64,000 nt of DNA, taken from NCBI RefSeq assembly GCF_947581735.1, contig NZ_CANPVT010000052.1, positions 1-64,000 of the forward strand, read 5' to 3'. A program made the translations under genes and the position numbers. Each line of letters starts with the position of its first letter. The first letter of the stretch is position 1. This stretch comes from Candidatus Palauibacter soopunensis (GTDB lineage Bacteria; Gemmatimonadota; Gemmatimonadetes; Palauibacterales; Palauibacteraceae). A model generated the notes under the pieces. That model made no database searches. It was not told where the DNA came from and was given only the letters and a program-made list of their open reading frames with translations. Shown here piece after piece: positions 1 to 7,543 of the stretch.

Positions 1-11
1 CGCCGGTCAGT

Positions 12-524
12 CTACCACTGCGATTGCGCGCCGTCGACGATCTGCTGGACGAGGTTCTCGAGCGCGACGATCAGCGCCTGGTCTTCGGTTTCGTTTCCGG
101 GTTCGTATTCCCCGGTTCCGGTCAGGCTCTGATTGCCCCAGATGATGAGGTTCTCCGCCACGTCCAGGATTTCCACGGAAACGCTGACGGTCACGCGACG
201 CTGGAACACGTCCGCGCCGACGCCCCCGACGGCGTCGAAGTTGACCGCCTCATCGGCGTAGCGCCGGATCTGCGCCGTGATGACCGCATCCGCTTCCTCC
301 TCGGACGCGAGCCGCAGCCCCAGCCGCTGACGGGCCGCCGTGAGGAGTTCGTCCATCAGGGACTCCGCTATGCCGAACTGGGTGCTCTCGTTTTCGATCG
401 GGGCGACCCAGACGGTGCGCATGTGGCTGGGCAGCCCGCCGCCGCCGGAGAAGCTGTAGCACCCCGCCAGCGCCGTGAGCATCACGATCGCGGCCATCGC
501 TCCCGCGCGGAATCGGCAGGACAT
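12..524 (-). CDS. lptE: LptE-like LPS-assembly lipoprotein
   Basis: Probable outer-membrane lipoprotein of the LptE family, the plug and partner of LptD in delivering lipopolysaccharide to the cell surface. The 170-residue product opens with a lipoprotein signal (Arg-rich start, hydrophobic stretch, lipobox LAGC at about residues 17-20). It continues with the family pattern of a short beta segment (TVWVAPIENES), a helix, repeated VTVSVSVEI strands and a C-terminal helix. I chose the ATG at 524 because GAGGA lies five bases upstream; in-frame ATGs at 536 and 539 are alternatives. The start lies inside the preceding lipoprotein gene (see findings). Family placement rests on overall pattern, not on a single motif. 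Confidence 0.75.
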   Translation of the reverse strand: MSCRFRAGAMAAIVMLTALAGCYSFSGGGGLPSHMRTVWVAPIENESTQFGIAESLMDELLTAARQRLGLRLASEEEADAVITAQIRRYADEAVNFDAVGGVGADVFQRRVTVSVSVEILDVAENLIIWGNQSLTGTGEYEPGNETEDQALIVALENLVQQIVDGAQSQW

Positions 525-1185
525 AGTGTTCCTCATCATATGGTTGTGATTGAGCCGTAGCGCTCTGTAGCTCCCAACGTACCCCGCTCGCGTCCACGAT
601 GTCCCGATAACGGGCTTCACGGGGCCAACGGGGGTCGTTCCCCCACTCGAGCTCGATCCACCGCTCGCGGCGGCCGGCCCGTCGCTCCTCGAGGCGGGTG
701 ATCCGTCCCTCTCCAAGATAATAGCTTCGCGTCCCGCCTCCTTCGACCGCGAACTCGAGGACCCTGAGCCCGGAGACCTCGAACCCGCGGGCGGGAGGCA
801 CGTCGCCGGGCCGAAACACCCCCGCCATCGCGTAGAGGAAGACGGTCGGGGGCAGTTCGACGCCCTCGAGGTCGCCGGACGTGGCCAGGACCCCGTCGAC
901 GAGCGTCGCCTGGAGGCTTCCCTCACCCGTCGAGAAGAGGTCGAGGCGAAAGCGGTCGGGCGGGTTCACGCGGGCGGCGCCATCGCCGCGGAAGCTCCCG
1001 CGCTCGCCGGTGTAGTCCCACCGGAAGATGACGTGCATCGGCTGTTCCGTACCCGAACTCGCGCGCGCCCGGCGGGCAACCTCTTCCGCATCGGGCATCG
1101 GGGCCCCGCGCTCCACCCCCCCGCCGCAGGCGGCGAACGGCAGGAGGAGCGGCCAGAGGGCGAGGCGGGCCGGGGCGCGGTTCAT
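250..1185 (-). CDS. DUF4292/LolB-like lipoprotein
   Basis: Predicted lipoprotein (signal peptide ending PFAACGG, Cys at about residue 19) with the beta-rich, lipid-binding-like layout of DUF4292/LolB-type proteins. Segments such as DRFRLDLFS, RSYYLGEG and YVLPIPRG fit that family, whose members carry lipoproteins or lipids across the periplasm. The ATG overlaps the stop of the thioesterase gene as ATGA, so translation is probably coupled. The family-like part ends near the YVLPIPRG motif at about residue 225. The frame then stays open for some 85 more codons over the LptE-like gene, giving 311 residues. That tail (Arg/Gly/His-rich) looks like an out-of-frame reading of the next gene, so the true 3' end is uncertain. 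Confidence 0.7.
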   Translation of the reverse strand: MNRAPARLALWPLLLPFAACGGGVERGAPMPDAEEVARRARASSGTEQPMHVIFRWDYTGERGSFRGDGAARVNPPDRFRLDLFSTGEGSLQATLVDGVLATSGDLEGVELPPTVFLYAMAGVFRPGDVPPARGFEVSGLRVLEFAVEGGGTRSYYLGEGRITRLEERRAGRRERWIELEWGNDPRWPREARYRDIVDASGVRWELQSATAQSQPYDEEHYVLPIPRGSDGRDRDAHGAGGVLQLLRRRRAAQPHAHRLGRPDRKREHPVRHSGVPDGRTPHGGPSAAGAAARVRGGSGCGHHGADPALRR

Positions 1186-1625
1186 GCGGCGGAATGCGGG
1201 GCAGCGGCGGTCGGAAGGGTCTCCAACTGCCGCTTCACCGCCTCCGGAAACCGGTGGGGACGGCCCCGCGCGTCGGTGCACACGAGGGCGGTGCGGGCGC
1301 GCGCGAGCGTCGCGTCGTCGGACGCGCGCGCGATCCGGTAGGCGAACACGATTTCACGGCTTCGGACGCGTTCCACGCGTGTGTGAATCCGGATGAGTTC
1401 GTCGTACTCGACCGGGATCCGGTATTCGACTTCGACCCGGGAAACCGGGAGCCACAGACCTCCGCGCTCGAGTTCAGCGTACGACACGCCGCGCTCGCGC
1501 ATGAGCGCCGTCCGCCCGAGTTCGCACCACACCAGGTAGTGGCGGTGGTGCGCACGACCCATTTGATCGGTCTCGGCGTACCGCACGCGCACTTCCGTCG
1601 TTCCGACTCCGTTTGCGTCTTCCAT
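1182..1625 (-). CDS. Acyl-CoA thioesterase, YbgC/4HBT family
   Basis: Hotdog-fold thioesterase of 147 residues, the usual size for YbgC/4-hydroxybenzoyl-CoA thioesterase proteins, which hydrolyse acyl-CoA and associate with envelope machinery in proteobacteria. The signature YAETDQMGRAHHRHYLVW contains the catalytic Asp (Asp20 from this start) and the following His pair. The hydrophobic EVEYRIPVEYDELIRI strand pair of the fold is also visible. Its stop overlaps the downstream lipoprotein start by ATGA. It is divergent from lpxH across about 115 bases that should hold both promoters, though I cannot pick convincing boxes there. Substrate is unknown. A slightly longer in-frame start exists upstream. 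Confidence 0.85.
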   Translation of the reverse strand: MEDANGVGTTEVRVRYAETDQMGRAHHRHYLVWCELGRTALMRERGVSYAELERGGLWLPVSRVEVEYRIPVEYDELIRIHTRVERVRSREIVFAYRIARASDDATLARARTALVCTDARGRPHRFPEAVKRQLETLPTAAAPHSAA

Positions 1626-1739
1626 GCCCCCAATATGCTCCCGCGACGCGCCGGGTGTCGAACTTTTTTCCGCCATGGGTGCGCCGCGGCCCGCTGGCGG
1701 GTTTGACGCACCGCGCCCGGCGCGCCGAGCTTCGGCCCC

Positions 1740-2483
1740 ATGCCCGAACGCACCGTCGTCGTGTCCGACATCCACCTCGGGGCCGTCGCCGAGGAGAACG
1801 CGCGCGCGTTCCTCGCCTTTCTCGACGAGGCCGACCGCTGGGGCGACGAACTCCTCATCAACGGCGACCTGTTCGACTTCTGGTTCGAGTACGGTCAGGT
1901 GATCCCGCGCGGTCAGCTCGACGTCCTTGTCCGTCTGCGGAGGCTCGTGGAAGGCGGCATGCGGATCCTGTTCATGGGCGGCAACCACGACGCATGGGGA
2001 GGAAGTTTCCTCCGCGACGAGGTCGGGATCGAAGTCCTCGCGGAGCCGGCGCGACGACGCATCGGAGGGCGGCGCGCGTACATCGCGCACGGCGACGGAC
2101 TCGGCCCCGCGGACTGGGGTTACCGAATTCTCCGCCGGGCCGCCCGCAGTTCGGTCGGACGCGGACTCTTTCGGTGGGTTCACCCCGATCTCGGACTCCC
2201 CCTCGCCCGGCTCGCCAGCGGGACCCGGCGGGCCCAGGCGGGAGGGGCCCGGAACGAGTCGCCCCGGGCTTCACTCCTGGCTCGGCACGCGGTCGAGGTG
2301 CTGGCCGCTCACGAGGACGTGGACCTCGTCGTGTTCGGACACTCGCACCGGCCGGAGGTCGCCGAACTCGCACCGGGGAGATTCTATCTCAACTCCGGGG
2401 ACTGGCTGCATCACAACAGTTTCGCCGTCGTGACGCCGGACGAGATCCGCCTGGAGTCATACCGGGGACCCGGCGAAGGCTAG
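1740..2483 (+). CDS. lpxH: UDP-2,3-diacylglucosamine diphosphatase
   Basis: Membrane-associated metallophosphoesterase that cleaves UDP-2,3-diacylglucosamine to lipid X, the fourth step of lipid A synthesis. The 247-residue protein carries the full metal-binding set in order: DIHLG (10-14), NGDLFD (41-46), GNHD (81-84), HGDG (117-120) and GHSH (200-203), with the DxHLG and FDFWFEY features that separate LpxH from general phosphoesterases. The ATG starts straight after the divergent spacer. The 3' end overlaps the convergent DUF5683 gene by four bases. It is strong evidence for a lipid A-bearing outer membrane. Confidence 0.92.
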   Translation: MPERTVVVSDIHLGAVAEENARAFLAFLDEADRWGDELLINGDLFDFWFEYGQVIPRGQLDVLVRLRRLVEGGMRILFMGGNHDAWGGSFLRDEVGIEVLAEPARRRIGGRRAYIAHGDGLGPADWGYRILRRAARSSVGRGLFRWVHPDLGLPLARLASGTRRAQAGGARNESPRASLLARHAVEVLAAHEDVDLVVFGHSHRPEVAELAPGRFYLNSGDWLHHNSFAVVTPDEIRLESYRGPGEG

Positions 2484-2971
2484 GGGAAATTCACCTTGAA
2501 GCCGAGGGCGATCCCGACGGACCCGTCGGCGGGCGGGCCGATGGAGGGCTCGAAGTCCCAGAACTGGGTGGACACCCAGGCGTCGAGACCGCTCAGAAAC
2601 GCGATGAACCCGGCGAGGACGATCCAGTTTTCGCGCTGCCCCGACCGGTTCGAGATCCGCTCTTCGTTCAGCGGCAGCTCCTCCTTCGCCGCAGAGAGCC
2701 GCGCGTCGGACTTGAAGACCATGAACAGGAAGATGGACTCGGCGGCGAAGTAGAAGGCGCCGCGCGCCGGTCGTCCGACCTCCAGTTGCCCCCAACCCGG
2801 GAGAATCAGGGAGCGGCCGAAGGCGTCAAGCGGAGAGATGGGGGGAGGCCGGCCCGTCGTGTCGGCCACGGCGCCCGTTTCGGCGGAGGCCGAATCGGCG
2901 ATCGCCTCGGGAGGCGGAGGATCCTGCGCCCGCAGCGGCGACGGGTCCGGAAGGTGGCCGAGCAGAAGCAC
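2480..2971 (-). CDS. DUF5683-type membrane protein (start uncertain)
   Basis: Small exported or membrane protein with the DUF5683 core, seen here as SLILPGWGQLEVGRPARGAFYF followed by two hydrophobic segments and a WVSTQFWDF region. The function of the family is unknown. The frame is open up to an ATG at 3106, but that would translate straight through the selenocysteine tRNA gene at 2989-3084. I placed the start at the first in-frame GTG downstream of the tRNA (2971), which gives 163 residues but trims the likely signal peptide (the hydrophobic run ending PLRAQ). A start inside the tRNA gene cannot be excluded. The gene body is well supported; the 5' end is not. Confidence 0.6.
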   Translation of the reverse strand: MLLLGHLPDPSPLRAQDPPPPEAIADSASAETGAVADTTGRPPPISPLDAFGRSLILPGWGQLEVGRPARGAFYFAAESIFLFMVFKSDARLSAAKEELPLNEERISNRSGQRENWIVLAGFIAFLSGLDAWVSTQFWDFEPSIGPPADGSVGIALGFKVNFP

Positions 2972-2988
2972 GGCCGCGAGCGCGAAGG

Positions 2989-3084
2989 TGGCGGGAACGT
3001 GTGGGAATCGAACCCACCCGGGACGCGCGAACGCCCCGTAACGGTTTTGAAGACCGCAGGCGACACCAGTCACCATCCGCTCCC
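2989..3084 (-). tRNA. selC: tRNA-Sec (anticodon TCA)
   Basis: Selenocysteine tRNA, including an encoded CCA (2989-2991) and discriminator G (2992). Diagnostic points: eight-base acceptor strand GGGAGCGG against ACGTTCCC (one G-T and one end mismatch), six-pair D stem GGTGAC/GTCGCC with a four-base loop, anticodon loop CTTCAAA with TCA at 3048-3050, a long GC-rich variable arm, and T arm GTGGG-TTCGATT-CCCAC. The 8+5 acceptor/T arrangement, six-pair D stem and about 96-base length match bacterial tRNA-Sec rather than tRNA-Ser or a suppressor. SelB and SelA genes are in the same window. Confidence 0.93.
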
Positions 3085-3122
3085 GAACATCCGTTGTCGT
3101 CGTCATTCCGGTCCGATCGATC

Positions 3123-3515
3123 TCAGGTGGCCGACCGCGCTCGGCCGATCACCTCGATCTCGACCCGGGCTCCCAGGGGCAGCGCGGCCACGGCGACGGT
3201 CGAGCGCGCGGGATACGGCGGCTCGAAGTGGCGGGCATAGACCTCGTTCACGGCACCGAAATCGCCCATGTCCGCGAGGAAGATCGTCGTCTTCACGACA
3301 TCTCCGAAGGCGAGCCCGGCCTTGTCCAGCACGGCCGCGAGGTTCGTCATTACACGCTCCGCCTGGGAGACGACGTCGGCGCCCACCAGTTGGCCCGTGG
3401 ACGGCACCAACCCCACCTGCCCTGCGGAGTAGAACAGCTCACCGGCCCAGTATCCCTGGGAGTAGGGGCCGACGGCGGCGGGTGCATGGTCGGTGTGGAC
3501 CGGTCCGGTCTGCAT
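3123..3515 (-). CDS. ridA: RidA-family imine/enamine deaminase
   Basis: RidA (YjgF/YER057c) family protein of 130 residues. RidA hydrolyses reactive 2-aminoacrylate and related imines released by PLP enzymes, protecting those enzymes from damage. Typical segments are visible: GPYSQGYWAGELFYSAGQ near the N-terminus, a QAERVMTNLAAVLDKAG helix, VVKTTIFLADMGDF, and the C-terminal YPARSTVAVAALPLGARVEIE, which contains the conserved substrate-binding Arg and the final Glu. It is transcribed towards the tRNA-Sec gene and diverges from the mla genes. Subfamily substrate range cannot be told from sequence alone. Confidence 0.9.
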   Translation of the reverse strand: MQTGPVHTDHAPAAVGPYSQGYWAGELFYSAGQVGLVPSTGQLVGADVVSQAERVMTNLAAVLDKAGLAFGDVVKTTIFLADMGDFGAVNEVYARHFEPPYPARSTVAVAALPLGARVEIEVIGRARSAT

Positions 3516-3723
3516 GGCTCGAGGCTCCTTTCAGGGGCGGACGATCGGCCGCTGCCACCGGGCATGGCGCGGAATACCCGCGGGTTGCCGTTGCCTTGCA
3601 TCGGGTCGGTGGGAGCCGGTAACCTCGCCCGTACGCCTCATCGCTGGAGGCGGGTCGTTGCGTTCGAACGCGTTCTGGCGGTCGGGCGAACATACTTCGA
3701 TCCCCCGGAGAGTGCCAAAGATC

Positions 3724-4554
3724 GTGCCCAACGGCTCCGCCCGCCGTTCCGCCGCAAAACTTGCTCGCGATGCCGTGTTCCGCATGGCCTTCGCGGTCGA
3801 GGCCTATTGCAGGCTTCTCGTGCGCGTGTCGAAGGCCTGTTTGAGTCAGCCCTTCTATCGCGGCGACCTCGTTCAGCAGATGGACACGATCGGCGTCGCC
3901 TCGATCTTCATCGTCATGCTGACGGGCCTCTTCACGGGGATGGTCCTCGCCCTCCAGGCCGCCGTGGAAATGGAACGTTTCGGGGCAACGGTCTACATCG
4001 GCCGCCTCGTGGGGGCGAGCACGATTCGCGAACTCGGCCCCGTGCTCACGGCGCTCATCGTCACCGGCCGCGCAGGAGCCGGCATGGCGGCGGCTCTGGG
4101 TGCGATGCGCGTCACGGAGCAGGTCGACGCGCTCCGCACGATGGGTGTGGACCCGATCCGGAAACTCGTCGTGCCGCGTCTTCTCGCCGCTCTGGTCATG
4201 CTTCCCGTGGTCACGATCATCGGCGATGCCGTGGCCATCCTGGGCGGGCTCCTCATCGCGGTGCTGACGCTGGATTTCACGGCCCAGCTGTATATCAACT
4301 CCGTGTGGGAAACCCTCGCCCAGAGCGGCTTCGTGCTCAGGGTCGTCCCCATCGACCTGATTCAGGGACTGGTCAAGCCCTTCACATTCGGCGGGATCAT
4401 CGCGCTCACGAGTTGCTTCCACGGACTTCGGGCCGAGGGCGGCACGGAAGGCGTCGGGCGGGCGACGACCCGGGCCGTGGTGACCTCGTCCATCCTCATC
4501 CTTGCGGCGGATTACTTCCTCACCCAGATCCTGCTCGCCATGTTCCAATGGTGA
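3724..4554 (+). CDS. mlaE: MlaE-type ABC permease
   Basis: Inner-membrane permease of the Mla phospholipid transport system that keeps the outer membrane asymmetric, working with the ATPase and MCE protein that follow. The core is clear: an IGVASIFIVMLTG segment, FTGMVLALQAAVEMERFG, the long ELGPVLTALIVTGRAGAGMAAALGAM motif, and several further membrane helices ending ILLAMFQW. I chose GTG at 3724, giving 276 residues and about 57 residues before the IGV segment, close to E. coli MlaE. ATG at 3784 is a shorter alternative. The frame extends further upstream but that part looks non-coding. The mlaF ATG begins 13 bases after this stop. Confidence 0.88.
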   Translation: MPNGSARRSAAKLARDAVFRMAFAVEAYCRLLVRVSKACLSQPFYRGDLVQQMDTIGVASIFIVMLTGLFTGMVLALQAAVEMERFGATVYIGRLVGASTIRELGPVLTALIVTGRAGAGMAAALGAMRVTEQVDALRTMGVDPIRKLVVPRLLAALVMLPVVTIIGDAVAILGGLLIAVLTLDFTAQLYINSVWETLAQSGFVLRVVPIDLIQGLVKPFTFGGIIALTSCFHGLRAEGGTEGVGRATTRAVVTSSILILAADYFLTQILLAMFQW

Positions 4555-4567
4555 GCGAGGATCCACG

Positions 4568-5410
4568 ATGAGCGACCACACGCCGGCCGGCGCGCCGCAG
4601 CCGGGAAGCGAGGCCTTCGAGGCGGAGTTGCGCGACGAGATTCGCCGCGAGCTGGAAACCCACGGGAGCGGGTCCGGGGGACCCGAAATCGTCGAGCTTT
4701 GCGATGTGTGGCTCTCGTTCGGAGATCACGAGGTACTGCGCGGCGTTTCGCTGGGCGTCGCGCGGGGCGGGACGCTCTGCATCCTCGGCGGGTCGGGCGT
4801 CGGGAAATCGACGATCCTGCGCCTCATGCTCCGGCTCCTCCTCCCCGACCGCGGCGAGGTCCTCATCGAGGGGCGTGACATCAGCGCGGTTTCGCGCCCG
4901 GAGGCTCTGGCCCTGCGGGAGCGGATGGGGATGGTGTTCCAGGGATCGGCGCTCTTCGATTCCCTGAACGTGTTCGACAACGTGGCTTTCCCGCTCTATG
5001 AGCATACGACGCTGAGGGATGATGAAATCCGGGAGCGCGTCGAGGAGGTGCTGTCCTTCGTGGACCTCGACCCGACCATGGTGCTCCCGCTGCTGCCGTC
5101 CGCGCTGTCCGGAGGCATGCGTAAACGCGTCGCTATCGCGCGGGCGATCGTGCACAGACCGCCGATCCTCCTCTTCGACGAACCGACGAGCGGCCTCGAT
5201 CCGATCACGACGCGGCGGATCGACGAACTGATCCTGAAGCTGCGGCGGGAACTCAACGTCTGCGTGGTCGTAGTGACCCACGATGTGCGGTCCGCATCGA
5301 GAATCGCGACCGAGACCGCGCTCCTGAAGGACGGGGAGATTATCTTCAGCGGAACGCCGGAGGAGATGCACGCCACCGAAGACCGCTACGTGCGGGCCTT
5401 CCGCGGCTAA
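4568..5410 (+). CDS. mlaF: MlaF-type ABC ATPase
   Basis: ATP-binding subunit that powers the Mla phospholipid transporter. From this ATG the product is 280 residues with Walker A GGSGVGKS (74-81), a Q-loop in MVFQGSALFDSLNVFDN (typical of MlaF/Ttg2A), signature LSGGMRKRVAIARA, Walker B ILLFDEPTSGLD and the switch His in VVVVTHDV. About 40 N-terminal residues (acidic, helical) precede the ABC domain and are longer than in E. coli MlaF. It sits between the permease and the MCE gene in a tight plus-strand operon. Confidence 0.92.
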   Translation: MSDHTPAGAPQPGSEAFEAELRDEIRRELETHGSGSGGPEIVELCDVWLSFGDHEVLRGVSLGVARGGTLCILGGSGVGKSTILRLMLRLLLPDRGEVLIEGRDISAVSRPEALALRERMGMVFQGSALFDSLNVFDNVAFPLYEHTTLRDDEIRERVEEVLSFVDLDPTMVLPLLPSALSGGMRKRVAIARAIVHRPPILLFDEPTSGLDPITTRRIDELILKLRRELNVCVVVVTHDVRSASRIATETALLKDGEIIFSGTPEEMHATEDRYVRAFRG

Positions 5411-5429
5411 CCGGGGGCGAAAGGATACG

Positions 5430-6410
5430 ATGCGACGATCGGAGCCGATCACATGGGACCAGATGCGCGTGGGGTTCGTCATCATCGTCGCTCTCGTCCT
5501 TCTCGCGTTGTGCGCAGTGCTCGTGGGCCGGATCGGGGACGTGTTCGGCGAGCGCTATCAGCTTGTGGCACTCATGGAATCGGCTTCCGGGCTCCGCCCG
5601 GGAGCGCCCGTCCAGGTAGCCGGGCGGGGCGTCGGCCAGGTCGAGCGCGTGGAGTTCATCGCCCCCGAGGAGCGCGGTGACTCGGAAGCGGCGATCGCGG
5701 TCTGGCTAGGGGTCAACGTCGACGTCCGAGAGCAGATTCGGCGCGGCTCGCGAGCGCGCGTGCGGACGCAGGGACTGCTCGGCGACCGCCTTATCGACAT
5801 CGAACCGGGATCTCCGGATTCGGCGATCCTCGTCCCGGGAGATACCATCGGCACGGCGCCGGCGCTGAGCTACGACGAACTCCTCGGCCAGGCGGCCGAT
5901 GCCGTCCTCGGTCTCACGCAGCTCTCGAACGATCTTTCCGCGACGCTGGCCCGGGTGTCGAGCGGCGAGGGTTCACTGGGACGCCTCCTCGTCGACGAGG
6001 CGCTCTACGACGGTCTCGTCGACCTCAACGAAAACCTCGCGGCCGTGCTGGGACCGATCGCGGACGGGGAGGGGTCGCTGGCCCGTCTGCTCGAGGATCC
6101 GGAGTTGTACGATCGCCTCGTTTCCTCCACCGCCCGCCTCGACACGGTGACGGGGGCGCTGGCGGCCGGCGAGGGGACGCTCGGGCGTCTGCTGGCGTCG
6201 GACTCCCTGTATCGCGCGATCGCTTCATCCGCGACCCGCGCCAATTCCATCCTGGATCTCATTGAGGGCGGCGAAGGAGTGGTCGGGCAACTCGTTAGCG
6301 ACGAGACACTCTACGAGGAACTGCTCAAGGTGGTGGTGGACCTGAACGCGTTCCTCGCCGAGGTGCGGGCCAACCCCGGCAAGTTCATCCCGCCGATCCG
6401 GGTTTTCTAG
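5430..6410 (+). CDS. mlaD: MCE/MlaD-type lipid-binding protein with C-terminal repeats
   Basis: MCE-domain protein, the periplasmic lipid-binding partner of MlaE and MlaF. A single N-terminal membrane anchor (about residues 15-33) is followed by an MCE domain (about 40-120) with LVALMESASGLRPGAPVQVAG and GLLGDRLIDIEPGS. The remaining 200 residues differ from E. coli MlaD: four copies of a roughly 40-60-residue unit, each containing GEGxxGxLxxDxxLYxxL, separated by helix-like stretches. Such a helical tail could form a needle or channel towards the outer membrane, as in longer MCE proteins; that is inference. The ATG lies 19 bases after mlaF. Confidence 0.87.
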   Translation: MRRSEPITWDQMRVGFVIIVALVLLALCAVLVGRIGDVFGERYQLVALMESASGLRPGAPVQVAGRGVGQVERVEFIAPEERGDSEAAIAVWLGVNVDVREQIRRGSRARVRTQGLLGDRLIDIEPGSPDSAILVPGDTIGTAPALSYDELLGQAADAVLGLTQLSNDLSATLARVSSGEGSLGRLLVDEALYDGLVDLNENLAAVLGPIADGEGSLARLLEDPELYDRLVSSTARLDTVTGALAAGEGTLGRLLASDSLYRAIASSATRANSILDLIEGGEGVVGQLVSDETLYEELLKVVVDLNAFLAEVRANPGKFIPPIRVF

Positions 6411-6433
6411 TCCCCGGCCCGCCGGCAAAACCG

Positions 6434-6901
6434 CTAGAGGTCGTGCAGCGTCTCGAAATCGACGACTTCGAACTCTCGCGCGCCGGCGGGGAGTCTCACG
6501 CTCACGAGTTCGCCCTTCCTCCTCCCGAGGAGCGCGCGGCCGATGGGGGATTCCATCGAGATGTCGTTGTTCTCGATGTCGACGTCGTCGCCGATCGTGA
6601 GGTTGAAGGACTCGATCTCGTCATCCTCCAGATCACGCACGGCGACTTTCGATCCGAACCCGACCCGGTCCGTCGGGATGTTTTCGATATCCAGCTCCCC
6701 GAGCTGCGACATTCGGCGCGCCAGATAATCGAGCCGCGCCCGCACGAAACCTTGCCGCTCCAGGGCGGCGGTGTACTCGGAATTCTCTCGCAGATCGCCC
6801 TGGGCGACGGCCTTCTCGATCTCTTTCGGAAGGATGACGTTCAGCTCGTGGAGGAGCGTCTCAGCTTCGTCCCCGATCTTGCGCTGCAGTTCTTCGATCA
6901 T
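6434..6901 (-). CDS. greA: Transcription elongation factor GreA
   Basis: GreA enters the RNA polymerase secondary channel and stimulates cleavage of backtracked RNA. The 155-residue product has the N-terminal coiled coil with the catalytic-tip acidic pair and surroundings (GDLRENSEYTAALERQ) and a C-terminal FKBP-like domain (GSKVAVRDLEDDE, SPIGRALLGRRKGELVSV). The ATG at 6901 follows GGAGG by six bases, a clear start. The gene lies just downstream of the ssrA terminator and converges on the MCE gene with a gap of about 23 bases. Confidence 0.93.
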   Translation of the reverse strand: MIEELQRKIGDEAETLLHELNVILPKEIEKAVAQGDLRENSEYTAALERQGFVRARLDYLARRMSQLGELDIENIPTDRVGFGSKVAVRDLEDDEIESFNLTIGDDVDIENNDISMESPIGRALLGRRKGELVSVRLPAGAREFEVVDFETLHDL

Positions 6902-6936
6902 CCGGAACCTCCTCGACCCGTCGACGGGCCGGCCGC

Positions 6937-6974
6937 AAAAAAAGCCGAGGCGCTCCCGGAAAGGGAGGCGCCCC
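6937..6974 (-). terminator. Rho-independent terminator of ssrA
   Basis: On the minus strand, immediately after the tmRNA 3' end, a GC-rich stem (GGGGCG and CTCCC pairing with GGGAG and CGCCTC, one bulged base, loop TTTCC) is followed within a few bases by seven T residues. It lies between ssrA and the greA ribosome-binding site, so it should end the tmRNA transcript. Confidence 0.75.
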
Positions 6975-6981
6975 GGATGGA

Positions 6982-7350
6982 TGGAGGCGGCGGGAATCGA
7001 ACCCGCGTCCGCGAGCCCATCCGCCACGGCATCTACGTGCGTAGTTCGTGATCAAGTCTCGTCCCGCGAGGGCTCACGAACAACCCCTTACGAAACCAGC
7101 CGTCTTGCGCGGCTCTCGCCGTGCTCTCGTCACCCGCGGCTCACGGCGCGCCTGGGCAACCAGCCCGATTCGTCGACGTCCGTCGGGAGGTCCTCGGGCC
7201 CGGATCTCTCGGGGACGGGCTACGTAGAGTTACGCAGCCAGAGCCAAACCATCGTTGGCATCTAAAGGTTTCCCGGTGTTTAACGAGGCCCCGGGCACCT
7301 CGGCACGCTTCCGCGGCTTCCGGTTCACGCGTCGAAGCCGTGTCGCCCCC
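6982..7350 (-). ncRNA. ssrA: Transfer-messenger RNA (tmRNA)
   Basis: One-piece tmRNA that rescues stalled ribosomes by trans-translation. The 5' end GGGGGCG pairs with CGCCTCC at the 3' end to form the acceptor stem, with discriminator A at 6982. The next bases are TCC rather than CCA, so CCA must be added after transcription. The 5' part reads GGGGGCGACACGGCTTCGAC and the T arm reads GCGGG-TTCGATT-CCCGC, both standard. The tag frame at 7230-7259 encodes ANDGLALAA followed by TAA, ending in the usual ALAA degradation signal. SmpB is not in the window. Confidence 0.95.
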
Positions 7351-7430
7351 CTGATACTCGCAAAGGCTGCCTTATACGGTCGTTCATCCTGGCGGGCAGC
7401 GCAAGTTCCCGGAGCGGCTCCGGAGATTCT

Positions 7431-7460
7431 TTGACAGCCGGAAACCGGCGCGGGTATACT
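7431..7460 (+). promoter_or_regulatory. Sigma-70-type promoter for ptsN
   Basis: Consensus-like -35 TTGACA (7431-7436) and -10 TATACT (7455-7460) separated by 18 bases, about 85 bases upstream of the ptsN start. The spacer holds the small inverted repeat GCCGG-AAA-CCGGC directly after the -35 box, which could be an operator. The promoter drives transcription away from ssrA. Confidence 0.7.
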
Positions 7461-7543
7461 CGGAGGTTTGCCGGGTCCCGCGGAGTCGGTTCCCGTTGAT
7501 TCGATATGCGCCCCGCGTTCGCGGGGAGGAGATATAGATCCAA

